A stretch of DNA of 64,000 bases from Timema cristinae (taxonomy: Eukaryota; Arthropoda; Insecta; Phasmatodea; Timematidae): the NCBI GenBank assembly GCA_039000515.1, contig JBCFYV010000001.1, forward strand, positions 52,086,092 through 52,150,091. The letters are read 5' to 3'. The notes under the pieces were generated by a model. It ran no database searches. It was not told where the DNA came from and saw only the letters and a list, made by a program, of their open reading frames with translations. This document shows positions 1 through 13,384 of the stretch, in pieces. A program made the translations under genes and the position numbers. The number at the start of each line of letters is the position of its first letter. Positions within the stretch are counted from its first letter, which is position 1.

Positions 1-125
1 TTTTCCACTCTCCCTCCATGCAAATGTGAGTACACGTCATCTAAATATAACATTCATCCCTAAAACCACTAGCGTAATTAATTAATACATTACAGGTAAT
101 AAGACATGGTGCTAAAAAAATTGGG
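1..125 (+). mobile_element. SINE-A, 3' part, cut by window edge
   Basis: The 3' half of the SINE called A here: a conserved block with TTTTCCACTCTCCCTCC, an AAATGTGAGTACAC segment, CCACTAGCGTAATTA, then a worn version of the family tail (GGTAATAAGACATGG, GTGCTAAAAAA). The tRNA-like head lies off the left edge. Compare the complete copy at 16503-16772. Confidence 0.7.
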
Positions 126-1504
126 GAGTTTGAATTTTAATTTATAAAATATACAAGTTTAATTAGATTCAAGATTTTTTTCAATTTTTTTCTAGATTTT
201 TAAAAAACCCAATCATTGATATAATGTTAGGTCTAATACCCAATTTAAAAGCTGGTTATATCAAAGTAAGAAAGACTCAGGTTTATTCCAAGAAATGAGT
301 CGTCGCCTTATCTCAGCCAGTTGTGAGAAGTAGGTCTATCAAGTTGTCTCGTCACGGAGTATATTTCACGACGTGACCACCCAGCCGTAACTGTCAAGTT
401 GAGTGGGCATAGAACATGCTTGCTGGCCTACTAACAGAAATAATATTCACGCCACAACAAGCGTTAAGTTTTCGATTAGGAGGAACAACTAGTTTTCACT
501 TCAAATAATCCAATTTGATCATTTACAAAATAGTGAAAAGATCAAAGATGGTTATAGAATATGCCGTTCTCTAAAACAGAATTTCAGATGAGGCTCTCGT
601 TAGGTTAAATTCTAAATTAAGAGGGCCTTTCATTGTCAGATTATAATTCTCAATATTTCTTGAAATATTGTATAATATAAATCAAATTTTGGAAAATTGA
701 CTAAGTAGGAATATTTAGAATAATGTAAGAAAGAGAAATGAACATATCACAGCTGTGAAAAATGGAGATTTTTAAAAAAATCTGTGCTAAACGGTTATAA
801 CAATAACTATTCTTATCTATGGAACCCATCATAGATTATTGTTATTGATGTCAAAAATTTATTTGACATTTAATTTTTTTTATATACCCCGAATTTCAAC
901 ATATTTCACAACTAATTTGTGATTTCAATAAATAAAACTAGTACCTAATTTAATAACTTTAATATAAACTTACTTTTATTCAATTATAAACATTAGCTCT
1001 TTTTTAGGTAAACATGATTTTTTTGTTTTAAAAATTAGTGTTAATTTAATTTCACGCTTCCTTTGTTATTGATACAATTTTTAATCAATATGTTTTGCCT
1101 TTACTCAGAGGAATATTTTCAGATATGTTTATATTTTATTTTCTGTCGTGCTGTACACTTACATACATTCGAGTTAGTTGAATGGAACTTCTACCGAGTA
1201 AATTATACAACCTGTCAATGAGGTTGAAACAGATTAATATAGATGAAAACAAGAAACGTGGTGGCTTCTAGATACTACTAGACATGAAAATAGATCTCAG
1301 TGACTTACTAACCACTGCCTTGAAGCTGTTCGGTTCCAAAGTTTTAATGTAGACTCCGAATAATCTCTTATATTACAGCTGTATTTAGTTTTAACAGAAT
1401 ATAATTTGTCCAAACAAATCATTGAAGCTTTAAGCATGACGCCTTAATTTCACCGATACGTTTATCAGCTATACCGAGAACTGAATACGGGACCCTCAAT
1501 TCAG
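126..1504. other. AT-rich intergenic DNA
   Basis: No open frame, RNA gene or repeat that I recognise. Strongly AT-rich with short homopolymer runs. Confidence 0.5.
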
Positions 1505-1690
1505 TATCCATGATCTAAGGCTCTCATTGCAATCCGTCACCATTGACGGATACTGGGTTTTATTTTCTGGAGAGGTCGGGATTCGAATCTCAGCTGGGTG
1601 CATTGGTGGTGCTTTACCACTTATGATACATCCCTGATTTCCCAGCCTCTAGCCATGCTAATCCGGGTGCACTTCCTCTAACCTACCTTC
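1505..1690 (+). mobile_element. Diverged SINE-A copy
   Basis: Shows the order of a SINE-A: ATGATCTAAGGCTCTC (head, compare ATGGTCTAAGG in other copies), GGGATTCGAATCTCAG (Pol III B-box region), then the GTGCACTTCCTCTAACCT block. The tail is not recognisable, so the copy is old or truncated. Confidence 0.55.
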
Positions 1691-3160
1691 TCTATCCATA
1701 CTGCCTAGATCAAGCCATTAAAACCCTGGTTTTAAACATAAGAGATCAATAATGATAAGAAGCTCGAGGAAATGTCGGGCTTTATTTAGACTCGCTGCCT
1801 CGTACGACTATAGAATACAGGGAGTCTAATTTTAAATAAAGTCAACATAATTAAGATAAATAAATAAACCATGTTTCCAAATAGCTCATTAAAAAAAGGA
1901 AAACAAGCTTAATTTATAAAACCTAAACTAGTTATATCATTTTTAATAGTAGGCCCTATTCAAGTGATCTTTCTTTTTGTGCCTGTTTAAAAAATTGTTC
2001 ACAATAATAATATATTAAATTTCGTTGATGCTGTGTCGTAGCCCTACTATCCGTTTGAGCTGTATGTTTAAAAGTTTGGGCTATTTACCATGCACTCACA
2101 TAAATCTCTATTTTTTTTTTTTCTTTTAACTCCAACTGTATCCAAAAATTGAATTTAGGACCTGCGGTTTAGTACGCCACTAACCTACTCTAGGCGCAGG
2201 ATGAACTTTGAAAGCTCAGTAATAAGTGAATTCACGTGTTAAGCCTAACGTCCTGGGTTCATTCTCCAATTCAGGTGTCAATTTTCAACTTGTACTTGAA
2301 TGTATTTATGTTCAAGAATACTCTTTGGCAACGCTGGTGGAACCTCTTGTGTTTGTTTGTTGATTGAAATATTCAAATCTGCTCAAGTTCCGGTAAGTTG
2401 AGCGATGTCGCGGTACGTCTATCTTTCAGACCAGTACCGTGACTCTAGTGAGACAGGCAGAATAGTCGCGCCAGGCTGAGAAGTGGCCCGCCGCTTGGAG
2501 CGCTAGTGGTAAGTGGAAGTAGCGCGCCGCCTATAGCGCTAGTGGTAAGTGGGCCGAGGAAGTGGAGAACACGGATGTGCGACGGAGAGGGGAACATGAC
2601 CTGGAAGTGGGTTGGACAGAGAGAGAGAGAGAGCGTGCGACGAGCCACACTGGAAGTAGAACTCAGGGGTGTGTAATGTATACCAGAGGCCAGAAGTACA
2701 AGTTACAAGTAACGTATGCTTTGAATGAATGCTAGAAGACGAGAAGACTCAAGTCTGAGCATATAATTTTAACTTGACCTCGTTTAACGTGGACATGATT
2801 AGTAGGTTTATCATCATACAACAATGTTCTTCTCCACGAGATCGCAATCATATTTATGGGTTTTCAAATCACTATTGGATTGTTTTTAATATGATATGTT
2901 TTAGTTGTGAATCCATTTTTGTAATCTCTTGATACCTTTAAGCTTTTGTTCTAAAATAAACAATGTTTACGGGCATAACATTTATTTTTGTACTTTAACA
3001 ATGTATTTATTTAACGTTTATTGAGGATTTACTATTATATAAATTAAACTTCATTTCAGATTATAGTGTTTTTATGTATCAATAACAATGTTAGAGAAAG
3101 TCCTAACACACATTTATTTTAGGACAAAACAAAAGTTGGTTGGTCAGAGAACTCAAATGG
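1691..3160. other. Intergenic DNA with a GC-richer patch
   Basis: Mostly AT-rich. At about 2030-2180 there is a faint minus-strand resemblance to a SINE tail (CCTACTATCCGTTTGAGC) followed by AGGACCTGCGGTTTAGTACG, compare SINE-B AGGACCTACAGTTTAACG; a very old SINE-B is possible. At about 2487-2552 a GC-rich stretch carries two imperfect copies of a roughly 31 bp unit ending GCGCTAGTGGTAAGTGG, and a short (GA)n lies at about 2619-2633. No gene supported. Confidence 0.4.
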
Positions 3161-3168
3161 TTACTCAA

Positions 3169-3170
<2 letters not shown>

Positions 3171-3209
<39 letters not shown>

Positions 3210-3362
3210 TATTATTATCACCGCGTCTTACTACCCGTTCGGTTTATACGCACTTACGCTAATGTGTAATGGTAGGGTGATTGTGAGATGAAATGAAGGA
3301 CCTACAGTTTAACGTGGAATCCGAACCACGGTGGAGGCCTGGCATTCCCCACATTCACAAGA
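3171..3362 (-). mobile_element. SINE-B, full copy with target-site duplication
   Basis: On the minus strand: GGGGAATGCCAGGCCTCC, a B-box-like GGTTCGGATTCC, CATTTCATCTCACAATC, ACATTAGCGTAAGTGCG, then the tail CGAACGGGTAGTAAGACGCG and a (TAA)n run (3171-3216). TTACTCAACA flanks the copy on both sides (3161-3170 and 3363-3372), a 10 bp target-site duplication showing retroposition. Two sister copies lie at 29608-29770 and 32889-33049. Confidence 0.88.
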
Positions 3363-3505
3363 TTACTCAACAAAAGAAAAAGTTAAAAATAATTCAAAAC
3401 TATCTTGACACCCTCAGGCAGAGAGTGTGATGGTACTGTTTTTTTAAAACATCTCAGTAAGAAAAATACAGAATTTAAAAATCTTATTCTTACTTGTTAC
3501 TACTG

Positions 3506-3901
3506 TTAAGGTGGGAAGGAAGGAAACACGAGAAAAGGTCAGTGTTTTTGCAGTTTTTATGACAAAACTTTTTTTTGCTAAAATAAAAATAAATCATATT
3601 GCTCCATTATAAACGTAAGAGTTTAATTTTCTTCACATGGTGATATCAATATTTCTTGAATATCCGTCATGAGCATAGCAGCATTAGATAAGAAACTATT
3701 TAAATGAATAGAATAAGTTGTCATTAAATTCTAGGACACCCTTGATAGATATTCAATAAATTTTGAGGTCACCATTTGAAGAAAATTATATTTTATGTTT
3801 GTAGTGTCGCAATATTTGATTTATTTTGTCCAAAATAATGTTTTGCCATAAAAACTCCAAAAACACTGGCTTCTCTCGTATCCCGTTCCATACAACCTTA
3901 A
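3506..3901. mobile_element. TTAA-ended inverted-repeat element (MITE-1), copy 1
   Basis: A 396 bp non-coding element. Its left end (TTAAGGTGGGAAGG, later CAGTGTTTTTGCAGTTTTTA) is matched in inverse orientation by its right end (TTAAGGTTGTATGG, later CAGTGTTTTTGGAGTTTTTA when read on the minus strand), so the terminal inverted repeats run about 60-80 bp. TTAA lies at each end, as expected of a piggyBac-like target, though an element with TA duplication is not excluded. Related copies: 40387-40766 and a split copy around 24375-26165. Confidence 0.75.
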
Positions 3902-6024
3902 ATACCAATAAGACTTGGCTAGATTTAAGGTAAACTTCGATTCGTTAATAAAGGCACTACGCAAACAGCAATTAGAATTTTGAACTTTCTGCTTTGAAGA
4001 GGTTGGTTTAGCAACAACTTTCGTTATTTAACATTGTGAAGTCTAGAGAGGACGTATATTTTACTATGGGAGGTAATGTTTCAACTATATACCATTTATA
4101 AATATAGGACTATAGCTTAGAAATATTTAGTATATTCCAGTTTTACGCCTTAGATAGACATCTATTCGAGTCGATGCGGTGACCATTACGACAAACTACT
4201 AACCTTAAATGATTGTTCTTAATTTTCCCCTCACAAATATCACTATAGCCAGATTTGTTTACTTCAACTATCTGGAAGGCTATTTTTATTACTAGAACTC
4301 TACTATATAAAGGGATTCTTGTAGATAAAAAAATCCTTTCAGAAGGTTTCTTATAAGAATAACAGTCTACGGTGTAGTAAGAACACTGTTGGATGAATAA
4401 TATTTGAGAGCTACAAAGGTAAATAAAACTACTTTCATATTCATACGTCGAGCTATGTGATCTCATTTTGATAGACAGTATAAATACTTGTAGGATAGTG
4501 TAATGAAATGTTATATAATGTTGAACGTAATAAAATATGCATTTTCCAAATTACTTGTCATACGAAGTATCTACTTTATATTCGCCATGAACTAATCCAT
4601 CGTAATATTTCTATTCTTTACTAAATAATCACTAATAAATATATACATTTTCTATAATTCTGCCTTTATCATCTCTAGAACATTAGAGTAATTAATTGCG
4701 GTTTGCGAATAATCTGGACAGGTGAAAAAAAGGTCATCTTTGTGTGAAGAGTCCCTCACTTATTTCCATTGCAGAACCAACCACTTTTATATTAAATTAC
4801 GTATTTCTGAAGGTCAGAAAGCTGAATCCAGTAGCTAAAGTATACAGCGCTGATTGTATCCAATGATTTTTATTTGGGAAATAAGACACCTGCGTCTTCC
4901 TGGGGAGGTCTTGGGATTATTTACACCTAACTATCTATCTATATCAAGTTTATATAAATTAGTCAATGTAGTAACGCTACTACCACAGGGTTAGTAATGT
5001 CATGAAAAAAGGTCATTGGGCAGCAGGGGTTACTTGACGGTTCCAAGTGGCCCGGGACTACAAATCTGATGACCCCATAAATACCACTGAAGGTTTGTTT
5101 AAGCGTTAGCTGAATTGGTGAGGTAAATTATCTATATTTTTATTATTATTAAATATAACCCCAAGGTAATTTCAGCTACATTATCAATTATTACATCGCT
5201 ATTAATTATACTTAAAACATCAGCTTCTACGTTCATGACAGACCAAAAAAATCTTCTAAATGACTAGACAATAATTAGTTGGGCATCTAATTTTAATATA
5301 TATTAAGTTTGTAAAATGATCTTCTACCCTCTAATTGTGTAGATTACAAACAACATACAACAAACGAGGTTTTACATTTAATGCCATCGTATATCTTCAC
5401 AAATGATGTATTCTGGTCACCTTTGGACCAAATCATTGGAACTTTGATTAAACATCAATAAAAACAATCATTTAGAATTGAGTGGATAACTTTATTTTAG
5501 TTTATAAAAGTTGTGGCGACCCAAATCATACCGGCATGTCGGGATATCTACCCGTGTACCGGTGGTCCTGTCAAGCTGTAAATTTGCACAAAAATCACAA
5601 AACGTCGAAACATACGCTGACCACTACTAACCTTATCACTAGTAAAAGCAATAAAGTTACACCAAACGACTTTTCTCTTGGGTACCATGACAAGTTAATA
5701 TTTCGTCGTGACAGAAAACGAATGCGCCGTGGAACGTCCCAATTATTTAAATAATAATCATTGTGGTTTTGGAATAGTCTCCCTCTACACTATTGAAGAT
5801 TCATTTTCTATAAATGACCCTTATTGTAAACTCATCCTAAGATAAGGTGTTCATAGATTTGGTGTGAAAACGTACGAAATAAATAATAGACCTATATAAT
5901 AAAATATGTTTATATTTAGGCCTACTTGTTTAAAAAGGAATTATATTACTATAATGTCTCTAACAAATATGATTCGATTTAGCTAAATATTATTTTTACA
6001 CATTGAATTTTCCTATATTATAAT
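3902..6024. other. AT-rich intergenic DNA
   Basis: Open frames of 107 codons (minus, 4143-4466) and 90 codons (plus, 5482-5754) have low-complexity composition and no recognisable domain. I see no gene or repeat here. Confidence 0.45.
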
Positions 6025-6531
6025 CAGTAGCGTACCCACGGCGGTGCTTGAGGGGGTCAAGCCCTCCTACCGTAGTTTGGGAATGCCCTGAGATCTACGC
6101 AGATCCGAAGAGAAAATAAAATTGGGTGTTGAAAGGGGGTAGGGGGCTATATGACTAGTTAAATATTTTGAGCAAAGAACATATCAGGTGATCAGAAATA
6201 GTCTCTATATCAATCACCAAACGTATTTATTTCATAAGAGTGGACTATCTTTCATGGAATGGAAGTGGGATGTCTTCACGCTCTGAAAATAGTATTCTTT
6301 GTTCAGTAGGATTAACACCTTACCTCTCTTTTAGTACCAGCATTTCTTATTAAGGTTATTGTTTACAAATATCAATGATCAAGTTAACAAATACATAAAA
6401 AAAATTCTTAAAAGCTTCTAAGTGTATATAATGGTTAAAAAAAATTGCCTCCAGCAGTTGGGGGGAACCTCCCTCAAACCCTCTTTCAGCCTCCCCTTGC
6501 CCCTCACTTCACAATCCTGCGTACGCTACTG
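6025..6531. mobile_element. Non-autonomous hAT-type element, 507 bp
   Basis: Ends are CAGTAGCGTACCCACGG on the left and, read from the right on the minus strand, CAGTAGCGTACGCAGG. Flanking octamers are ATTATAAT (6017-6024) and ATTATATT (6532-6539), seven of eight identical. CAG-type inverted termini plus an 8 bp duplication are hAT hallmarks. The interior has GC-rich ends and no coding potential. Confidence 0.83.
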
Positions 6532-7452
6532 ATTATATTTTATTTAAATATTAAGCTATTACACATCTGTAATACTTCCTTGTAACGTGTAAATAAGACA
6601 TGTTGTCGAAAGAGTTTATTTGGACTAATCAGGGATGGTAGCTTATGATGGTGTACAAGACATTGTTACATGGAACCAGTGGTGCTAACTAGGTGATCGC
6701 CTCTCTGGTGACGAAATAAAGTATCACCGAGTGAGCTACCGACCCCGGGAACAATATCCTAGGAACCCTTAATGAATCACAAATGTAAATCAGTCACTAT
6801 GTTCGCCATTTAAAAGTTTGTTTGGGGATATAAGAAAGTATTTTGGTTATGTAGAAAATAAAGAATATTAGCAGCCAGTTGGGAAGGTGGTAAGCACTCC
6901 TGACCAGTGTAACGGACTTATCTGGTGATGACAAATTTGTATTTTGGACCAACAATCGAATAACCTTACAATACCACGTAATATATTTACTAGGCCGTTT
7001 AACTGAGAGAGTATAATTTACTAAACCATCTCTATAGATTTTAACCATTGTAAAGAGAAGAACACGATTTCAATGCATAACATCGTGGGAACTGTGGTCT
7101 GGTAGATCGCACATTGATATCAGAAGGATGGTTTTATACTGGTTACGCACTAAGTGGTGAACCCTGTTAGAACACACTTTTAGGGCAAAAGACACACTGC
7201 ACCCTGGTGGAGCACACAGTGTACCCTCCTAGAGAAGATCCAAATATTTAACGAACCATTTCTATTCCAGGTTCACACGACCAAAGATATCAGTCTCCTC
7301 TGGTAGGGTTTAGGCCTGGAGGGAGAAAGGTTAGCCCTGCAAATATAATGCATGGAGAGAGAGGGGGAGTATTAATTATTTAGTAAAAACTATTGATATA
7401 TATTGTTATACAGTATTTATTATAGTATTTATTATATTATATACACTTTAAA
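6532..7452. other. Intergenic DNA
   Basis: No supported gene. A short block at about 7140-7230 has loosely repeated AACACAC and ACACACTG motifs; an AT-rich stretch leads into the 40 bp array. Confidence 0.4.
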
Positions 7453-7572
7453 TCTTTAAAATTTAATTAAGGTATGTACAGTATATACTGTATCTTTAAA
7501 ATTTAATTAAGGTATGTACAGTATATACTGTATCTTTAAAATTTAATTAAGGTATGTACAGTATATACTGTA
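7453..7572. repeat. 40 bp tandem repeat, three identical units
   Basis: Three exact copies begin at 7453, 7493 and 7533. Each unit is TCTTTAAAATTTAATTAAGG followed by TATGTACAGTATATACTGTA, and so holds the perfect 16 bp palindrome TACAGTATATACTGTA. Confidence 0.95.
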
Positions 7573-9848
7573 TAAGTCATTCATGAGCTAAGTTTACCTG
7601 GATGACAGCTCGAAATGTTACTAGAAGTAATCCCTAATATCACTACGCCAACAGCTGATATCTATCACGTTGGATGACTGTAATGAAAACAGATGGTAAT
7701 ATATTAATGTGATAGTTAACCACAGTAATTTAGGCCAATATTATTTATATATTTATTTGAGGTCGAACACAAAATTTATTTATAGTTTTATTCCCCTTAA
7801 AAAAAATATTAACACCACTATCACAAAAACTTCTAACGAACATAGCTTCAAAATAGTGACAGACGAATCTAAACCGTATGATTGAACATAACGGTAAACA
7901 AGTTTTTAACAATGATGCAGACACCCAGTTGATGAAAATATTTTATTCAGTTAAATATTTCAAAATACGATAAAATAATCATAAAATCATTTATTGTATG
8001 TACAAAAATGACAACAATTTTCTCTTTTTCAAGTAAATACGATGCCTGTATTAAAAGGTATTGATGTGTGCACTATATTACACAAAATCAGTAGCGTTCC
8101 AAAACGAAAAATAAGTACTTTTAATTATGTTTAAAATATTGTTTCGAGTTGGATAAAAAGAAATTATTTAAAAAAAATGAAATAGTATGAGAAAACTTAA
8201 GTTTACGTTATTTTAAATGTAATATATAACAGGTAATTAAAGATATTTACATTTATAACAAAACAGTGATTTTTTACAAGTGTTGGCAACCCAAAACCTA
8301 AACACATGATTTTCGAACTGTAATTCACATTCACATATCGTGAACGAGATATAGGTCAAAGGCGCACCATATCTACACTCTACAGCATCGGCAGACGGTA
8401 ACTCGAGATCTCCAAGCTCTCCAGAAAGTCGCAGTTGTAATTGCAACGCGCAGACGCATGGAGAATATAGTGGTGAAGAGCGCTACAAAGGTGGAGACAT
8501 TTTTCCACTACTCGGTAAAAGTTCACTGCTTTATCTGCCTTCTGCTTAAGATCACCACGTTGTTGCCTTTTTACAGTATTGGTTTACTAGCCTTATTTTT
8601 ATTTAAGCTCCTACTAAGCTTCTTATAGGAATTGGATCCCCCCACCGGGCAGAGGGTGCCAAAATCGAGACCCGCGCAGAGCATCAAATGCCCTTGCTAC
8701 TCCACTGCTTGAATTATATTGGTAGGTCATGCTGATCAGATCCAGCCTTCTGATATGTGTTTCCACCATAGACTGCTTGAGATCGTCTGGTTTGGGGGAA
8801 ACAGAGGATTAGAGGTTCATACCCCTTCGAGTGTACTTAGGATTTTTCCAACACCTCAAATGCCGCAACACTTCTTATACCTTTTCCCTATATCATGTGC
8901 GCTTGTGACGCCAATGGTTTTTAGCTGTCAATGTTACAAACTTAAAATATTAAAGATTTGATTGAAACAGACTATACCAACAGTATTTTTTAAATATAGT
9001 TAAATATTTCAAGATTTTTTAAAAAAACTTTTAAATTGATTATCAATTTGAAAATATAATTGTGAAAAAAATTGGGACCAACTAAGAATCAGAATAGTGA
9101 TAAGCAACCTATGGTCCACCTATCTTCACGATATGGCCCACGATTTAATTTCCGGAATGGAAAATTAAGAATAAAAATGTAGCTACAGCCATTTTGAGTT
9201 ACATTATCTATAATGTAAGTCACACTCTTATAATAGGAAAAATATAGTGCAAACTATATTTGAAACTTTTATGAAAACAACTACCCTGGTATTTGGTTTG
9301 GTAACTAGTTATGTTTTCTTGTTCTGCGTCTTGGAATCTAAACATGCTCTCAATCACGTGCTACGTTTAACATAAACATATTAACATTTTACTGGCTAAA
9401 AAGCAATGGCCTAAAATCAGTCACACATTTCTTATTATTCCTTTACTAAACCAGGATATGTTGTCTTTTAAGAACGAAAAGACTTGTAGGCCTATAATAT
9501 AAATAAAGACAAAAGAGTCCTCATAGATTTGTTTGGCCTGATCTATTTAGAATTTGTGTGGCCAACTTTGAATACCATTATAAACTAGTAGTTCGGTGAA
9601 CAGTAGACTTCACTCCCTCCATGTTCTTATCGTTACTATTTCTCCTTGGATTTGAAGTTGAAAAATCTCCTGTAATTTCTCCTTGGATTTAAAGTTGATA
9701 TTTATCCTTGGTGATCAAGTTAGAAAACAAATTAATATTTTATACAAATATCCATTATATCCATTAGAGGAATAGCCATTGTTCACGAATCTTAAAATTT
9801 CCAGCTCGCATTATATGTAAATTTTTTTAAATAAAATGCTTGAGGGGC

Positions 9849-9881
<33 letters not shown>

Positions 9882-11298
9882 ACTTAAAATTTAAATCACT
9901 TGGGATGAACTACTTAACCAAACCTTTAATTTAGCAGCCGTCATCTGGAAAAAGATAACCAAATCGCAAAACCATATGCAAACGTCCTTTGGCCTAAGAT
10001 CAAGAATGTCCCTGCTTCCAATTTTCGTTAAAATTGGTCAAATAATTTTGCGACTAACGCGATACAGACATAAACGAAATTCTAAACTTAGAAGACGGTT
10101 CAAAGTAAAGAATATATGGACTGAGCAGATTCGAAAATATTAAGAAATGTATTAAAATGATAATTTTTAAAAGACTATCTTTCTCTAGTTTATTTTGCGC
10201 AACGTTGAAAACAATTTTGTTGGATACATACAAGCAAGTGTTCAATGAGTGAACAAAACACTGTCAACTTAAAATAATATACTATCATAAGTGGGGCTAG
10301 GACATTTATAACATGTCATATTCTTATTCTAAGCTGCATTTTAATACTGTATAGGAAATATGTTTTGAACTGCAAAGATAACAAAAATATTCTTTATTTC
10401 GCATGTATTTACACATTTGAGATTTTCAAGTTTTATGACATATTTAAGCCAAAATCAATAAATATATTGAATATTTCTAATAAAATTTTAAAATAGCATT
10501 TGTAATTACTAACAACAAATTTTGTTTTATATTTTACAAAGTAGTAATAAAAATGTAGATGTAAAGGTTTTTGCAAACTATATTTGAGTATATTTTTTAT
10601 ATAATATTTTTATAACAACTCTTATAAAATTTATACTGTTTTTCCTCTATTTTAAGGCAAATTTAATCAATATAAGATATGTTTGAAAAAGCCATAATTA
10701 TATTTTTAGAACATAATTAGCTTCTTAGGGCAGTTTTTGACACGTTTAAAAGAGCATATTTTTGCATGCATATTTAACGTTATTTTAGGGTATAAAAATT
10801 CGAGACCTAAAAATAAGTATAACACTACAGTTAATTCCAACAAATGGTTTCAGTTCAAGACAATCATACAATTCATCAGCCCAGTTCTAATTTACTTGAA
10901 TGTTATTTCGAAGGTGGCGTTATTTCTTGAACGAACAACATTTTCCACAACAAAGTGACCAAAATAAAACTCAAGTCCAACTGAAGGCACAACACCTCAG
11001 AAGTATGCGATATATTTGATTATACTTGTTCCACCAAGGTGACATCCGTCTTGAGTACACCCTATTGGAGTAAACACGCCAACCACAATTTAGGAAAATC
11101 CCCATCGGCTGTGATCACGTGACTGGCATGGTGCTGCCAACCTGACCGAGACAAACAACCCTTATATCAGGGTTAGATCTGAGCTATCCATTACCTGGTG
11201 GAAGGACGTGCGTTCTGACGTAACACTTTGAAGGACATAGATTAAGGAAGATAGTACAGAAGGTCCTTTACATGAGGAAAAATTGAGGTGGGTCAGTA
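7573..11298. other. AT-rich intergenic DNA with simple repeats
   Basis: Holds a (GATT)n microsatellite at 9849-9881 and a small imperfect duplication around TTTCTCCTTGGATTTGAAG and TTTCTCCTTGGATTTAAAG (about 9638-9695). A GC-richer segment at 8590-8730 has no recognised content. No gene supported. Confidence 0.45.
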
Positions 11299-11510
11299 AT
11301 ACTGTTCTGCCGATGACAGGGAGATCAGGGTTCGAGTTTTGGTTGGATGTACTTAAGGTAATTTTACCAAAACAGTTTCCCATTCTCCCTCGATGCAAAT
11401 GTGTGTGCACTTCCTCTCTATTAAACCTTCCTAATCAATAAACCATTAGTGTAATTAAAATATAGGCGTACAGCCCGAACATATAGCAAGACCCGGTGCT
11501 AACAAAAAAT
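11299..11510 (+). mobile_element. SINE-A, 5'-truncated
   Basis: Contains CTGCCGATGACAGGGAGATC, GGGTTCGAGTTTTGGTTGG (B-box region), TTTCCCATTCTCCCTCGATG, TTAGTGTAATTAAAATAT and the tail CAGCCCGAACATATAGCAAG, CCGGTGCTAAC. The order matches the other A copies; the head is poorly kept. Confidence 0.75.
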
Positions 11511-12891
11511 TTAATAACATCCTTTCCGATTAACTTCAGCCAGATCTACGAAGATCAACGAGGGCGTTCTAAAATACGTTAAAATGAGGTAATCACTCTT
11601 ATACCCCATACTAACGGCCGATGTTTTCATAACTAATTAAGTAAAGAAGTTTGTACTGAAATAATTATAGCAATTATAACGAAATAATCAGTTAGTAGCT
11701 ACTACAAAAATGTGTGCATTCACAAGCTCATTTGTTGCGCTCTTGTTTTGGGAAAATTTATGTTACCAACAAAAATAAAATTTATTTCAGAAATGTGTTG
11801 TGTTTATATAAATTTAAAGTTTACTATATATTTTGAAACAACACGGCACAGCTGTTGAATTATCATTATATCTATAAAATAAATGTAATTAAATTAGTTT
11901 TCCTCCAACTTTACTTTAAAATAAAGATATTCCGTTTCTATTTTGTTTGAAAGACAAGGAAATCACTGTTGAATTTGATTATATAAGACAACTTGTATAT
12001 TTTCTGCACATACGTTTATAGTAAAACATCACCGAAAACTATTACATGTACTGTACGTGCAATTACCAAGTTAGCCACTTGTTTTACTAGTCGTATTGGT
12101 CTTTCACACGGTAATAGTAGTCTTATACTGAGTTCGGTACTGATTTAAGTAGGAAACTATGGCTGTACGGGACATACCAGAGCTATTCACATGTGTTCAA
12201 AACAAACTATTGTTAGATATTCACACATTGAATGTGTGTACACGGTTTTTACCTTGAAAAGTACACTCCGTTTAGCCTGAAAGGTAATAGTTTTACCTTG
12301 GTGGACTACACTATCGTCCTATAAGATCTTAGAAGCATTATCATAGTAGAGCCATGGAAGGTAAGCTTGCTGCTACCTTTATGGGTAAACCAAGTGTACA
12401 TTTCTTGGTTTCATTATGGTGTATCTTATAATATAGGACAATCCTATATATTATTTCTGTTGTCAACATCCCTTTTACTCAACTAATACAAAGCCCACAG
12501 CAACGAATAAGAGATCAGTGGATAGGATTTTTTTTTACCGACTTCTGACATAGCATACTCAGCTTACGTTAAATCACATTGTTTGTTTAAAATTTAAGTT
12601 TAAACAAAAATCTAACAATATTTTTATATCAATTACCGAAAATAAACTCTCTTTTCTATTTTGTGTATAACTTCGCTGAGTATTTAATTTCAACAACCCA
12701 ACAAAAGAGTAATTTTTTTGTGTGGGGGGGAAAGGGGGGTGAGAGTGGGGATGAAGGTTGAATGTGCGAAAGTTTTGCAATAGTTTATTGGTTGTGATAT
12801 TATTCAAGAAAAAACTGCTATCTTTCTGCTTGAATGTAATTGTATATTATTTAATCAAAAATATATTATTTTGTCTTTATAAATCACTAGA
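11511..12891. other. AT-rich intergenic DNA
   Basis: No gene, RNA or known repeat seen. A G-rich patch lies at 12720-12755. Confidence 0.45.
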
Positions 12892-13378
12892 TAGCTGTTG
12901 CCCGCGGCTTTGCTCGCGTGGAAGTTGATTATATACAAATACGAAAATATACATATGTATTTACAGATTAATTTAAAATATTACGTTACGTTGATGACCA
13001 TAACTTGACCTCAGATCAAAAATAATGCAAGTCCGATACAAACGTTCACCCCCTTTTTCATCCCTTATTAAATAAAATTTCCAAAATTCCTGAAACACGT
13101 ATCTATTTGTTTTACTTCAATAACCGAAATACAAAATTTTGTTTATGTAACTTTCAAAATGACGGACTTTCATACATATTATCATACATATTATCATCCC
13201 CTATTTTGACCCCTTTGGGGTGGAATTTTCTAAAATCCTTTCTTAGTGGGTGATTACATAACAAAATGAATATACAGTCCGAATTTCATGCTTGTAGCCT
13301 TGATAGTTTGCGCTCGGCGATGATGAATCAGTCAGTCAGTCAGTCAGTCAATCAGGACATGTTATTTTATAAGTATAG
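12892..13378 (+). mobile_element. Dispersed insect repeat with (GTCA)n near its 3' end
   Basis: Begins GCTGTTGCCCGCGGCTTTGC after CTAGATA, holds two blocks of the type TTTTGACCCCTTTGGGGTGG, and ends GATGAATCAGTCAGTCAGTC then ATTTTATAAGTATAGAT. This head and tail match a class of short, probably LINE-mobilised repeats that I recall as common in insect genomes; the exact family cannot be named here. A related tail lies at 42280-42410. Confidence 0.6.
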
Positions 13379-13384
13379 ATTATA

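Noticed and set aside
3088..3291. 67-codon frame with a run of tyrosines
   Set aside because: Made by the (TTA)n tail of a minus-strand SINE-B.
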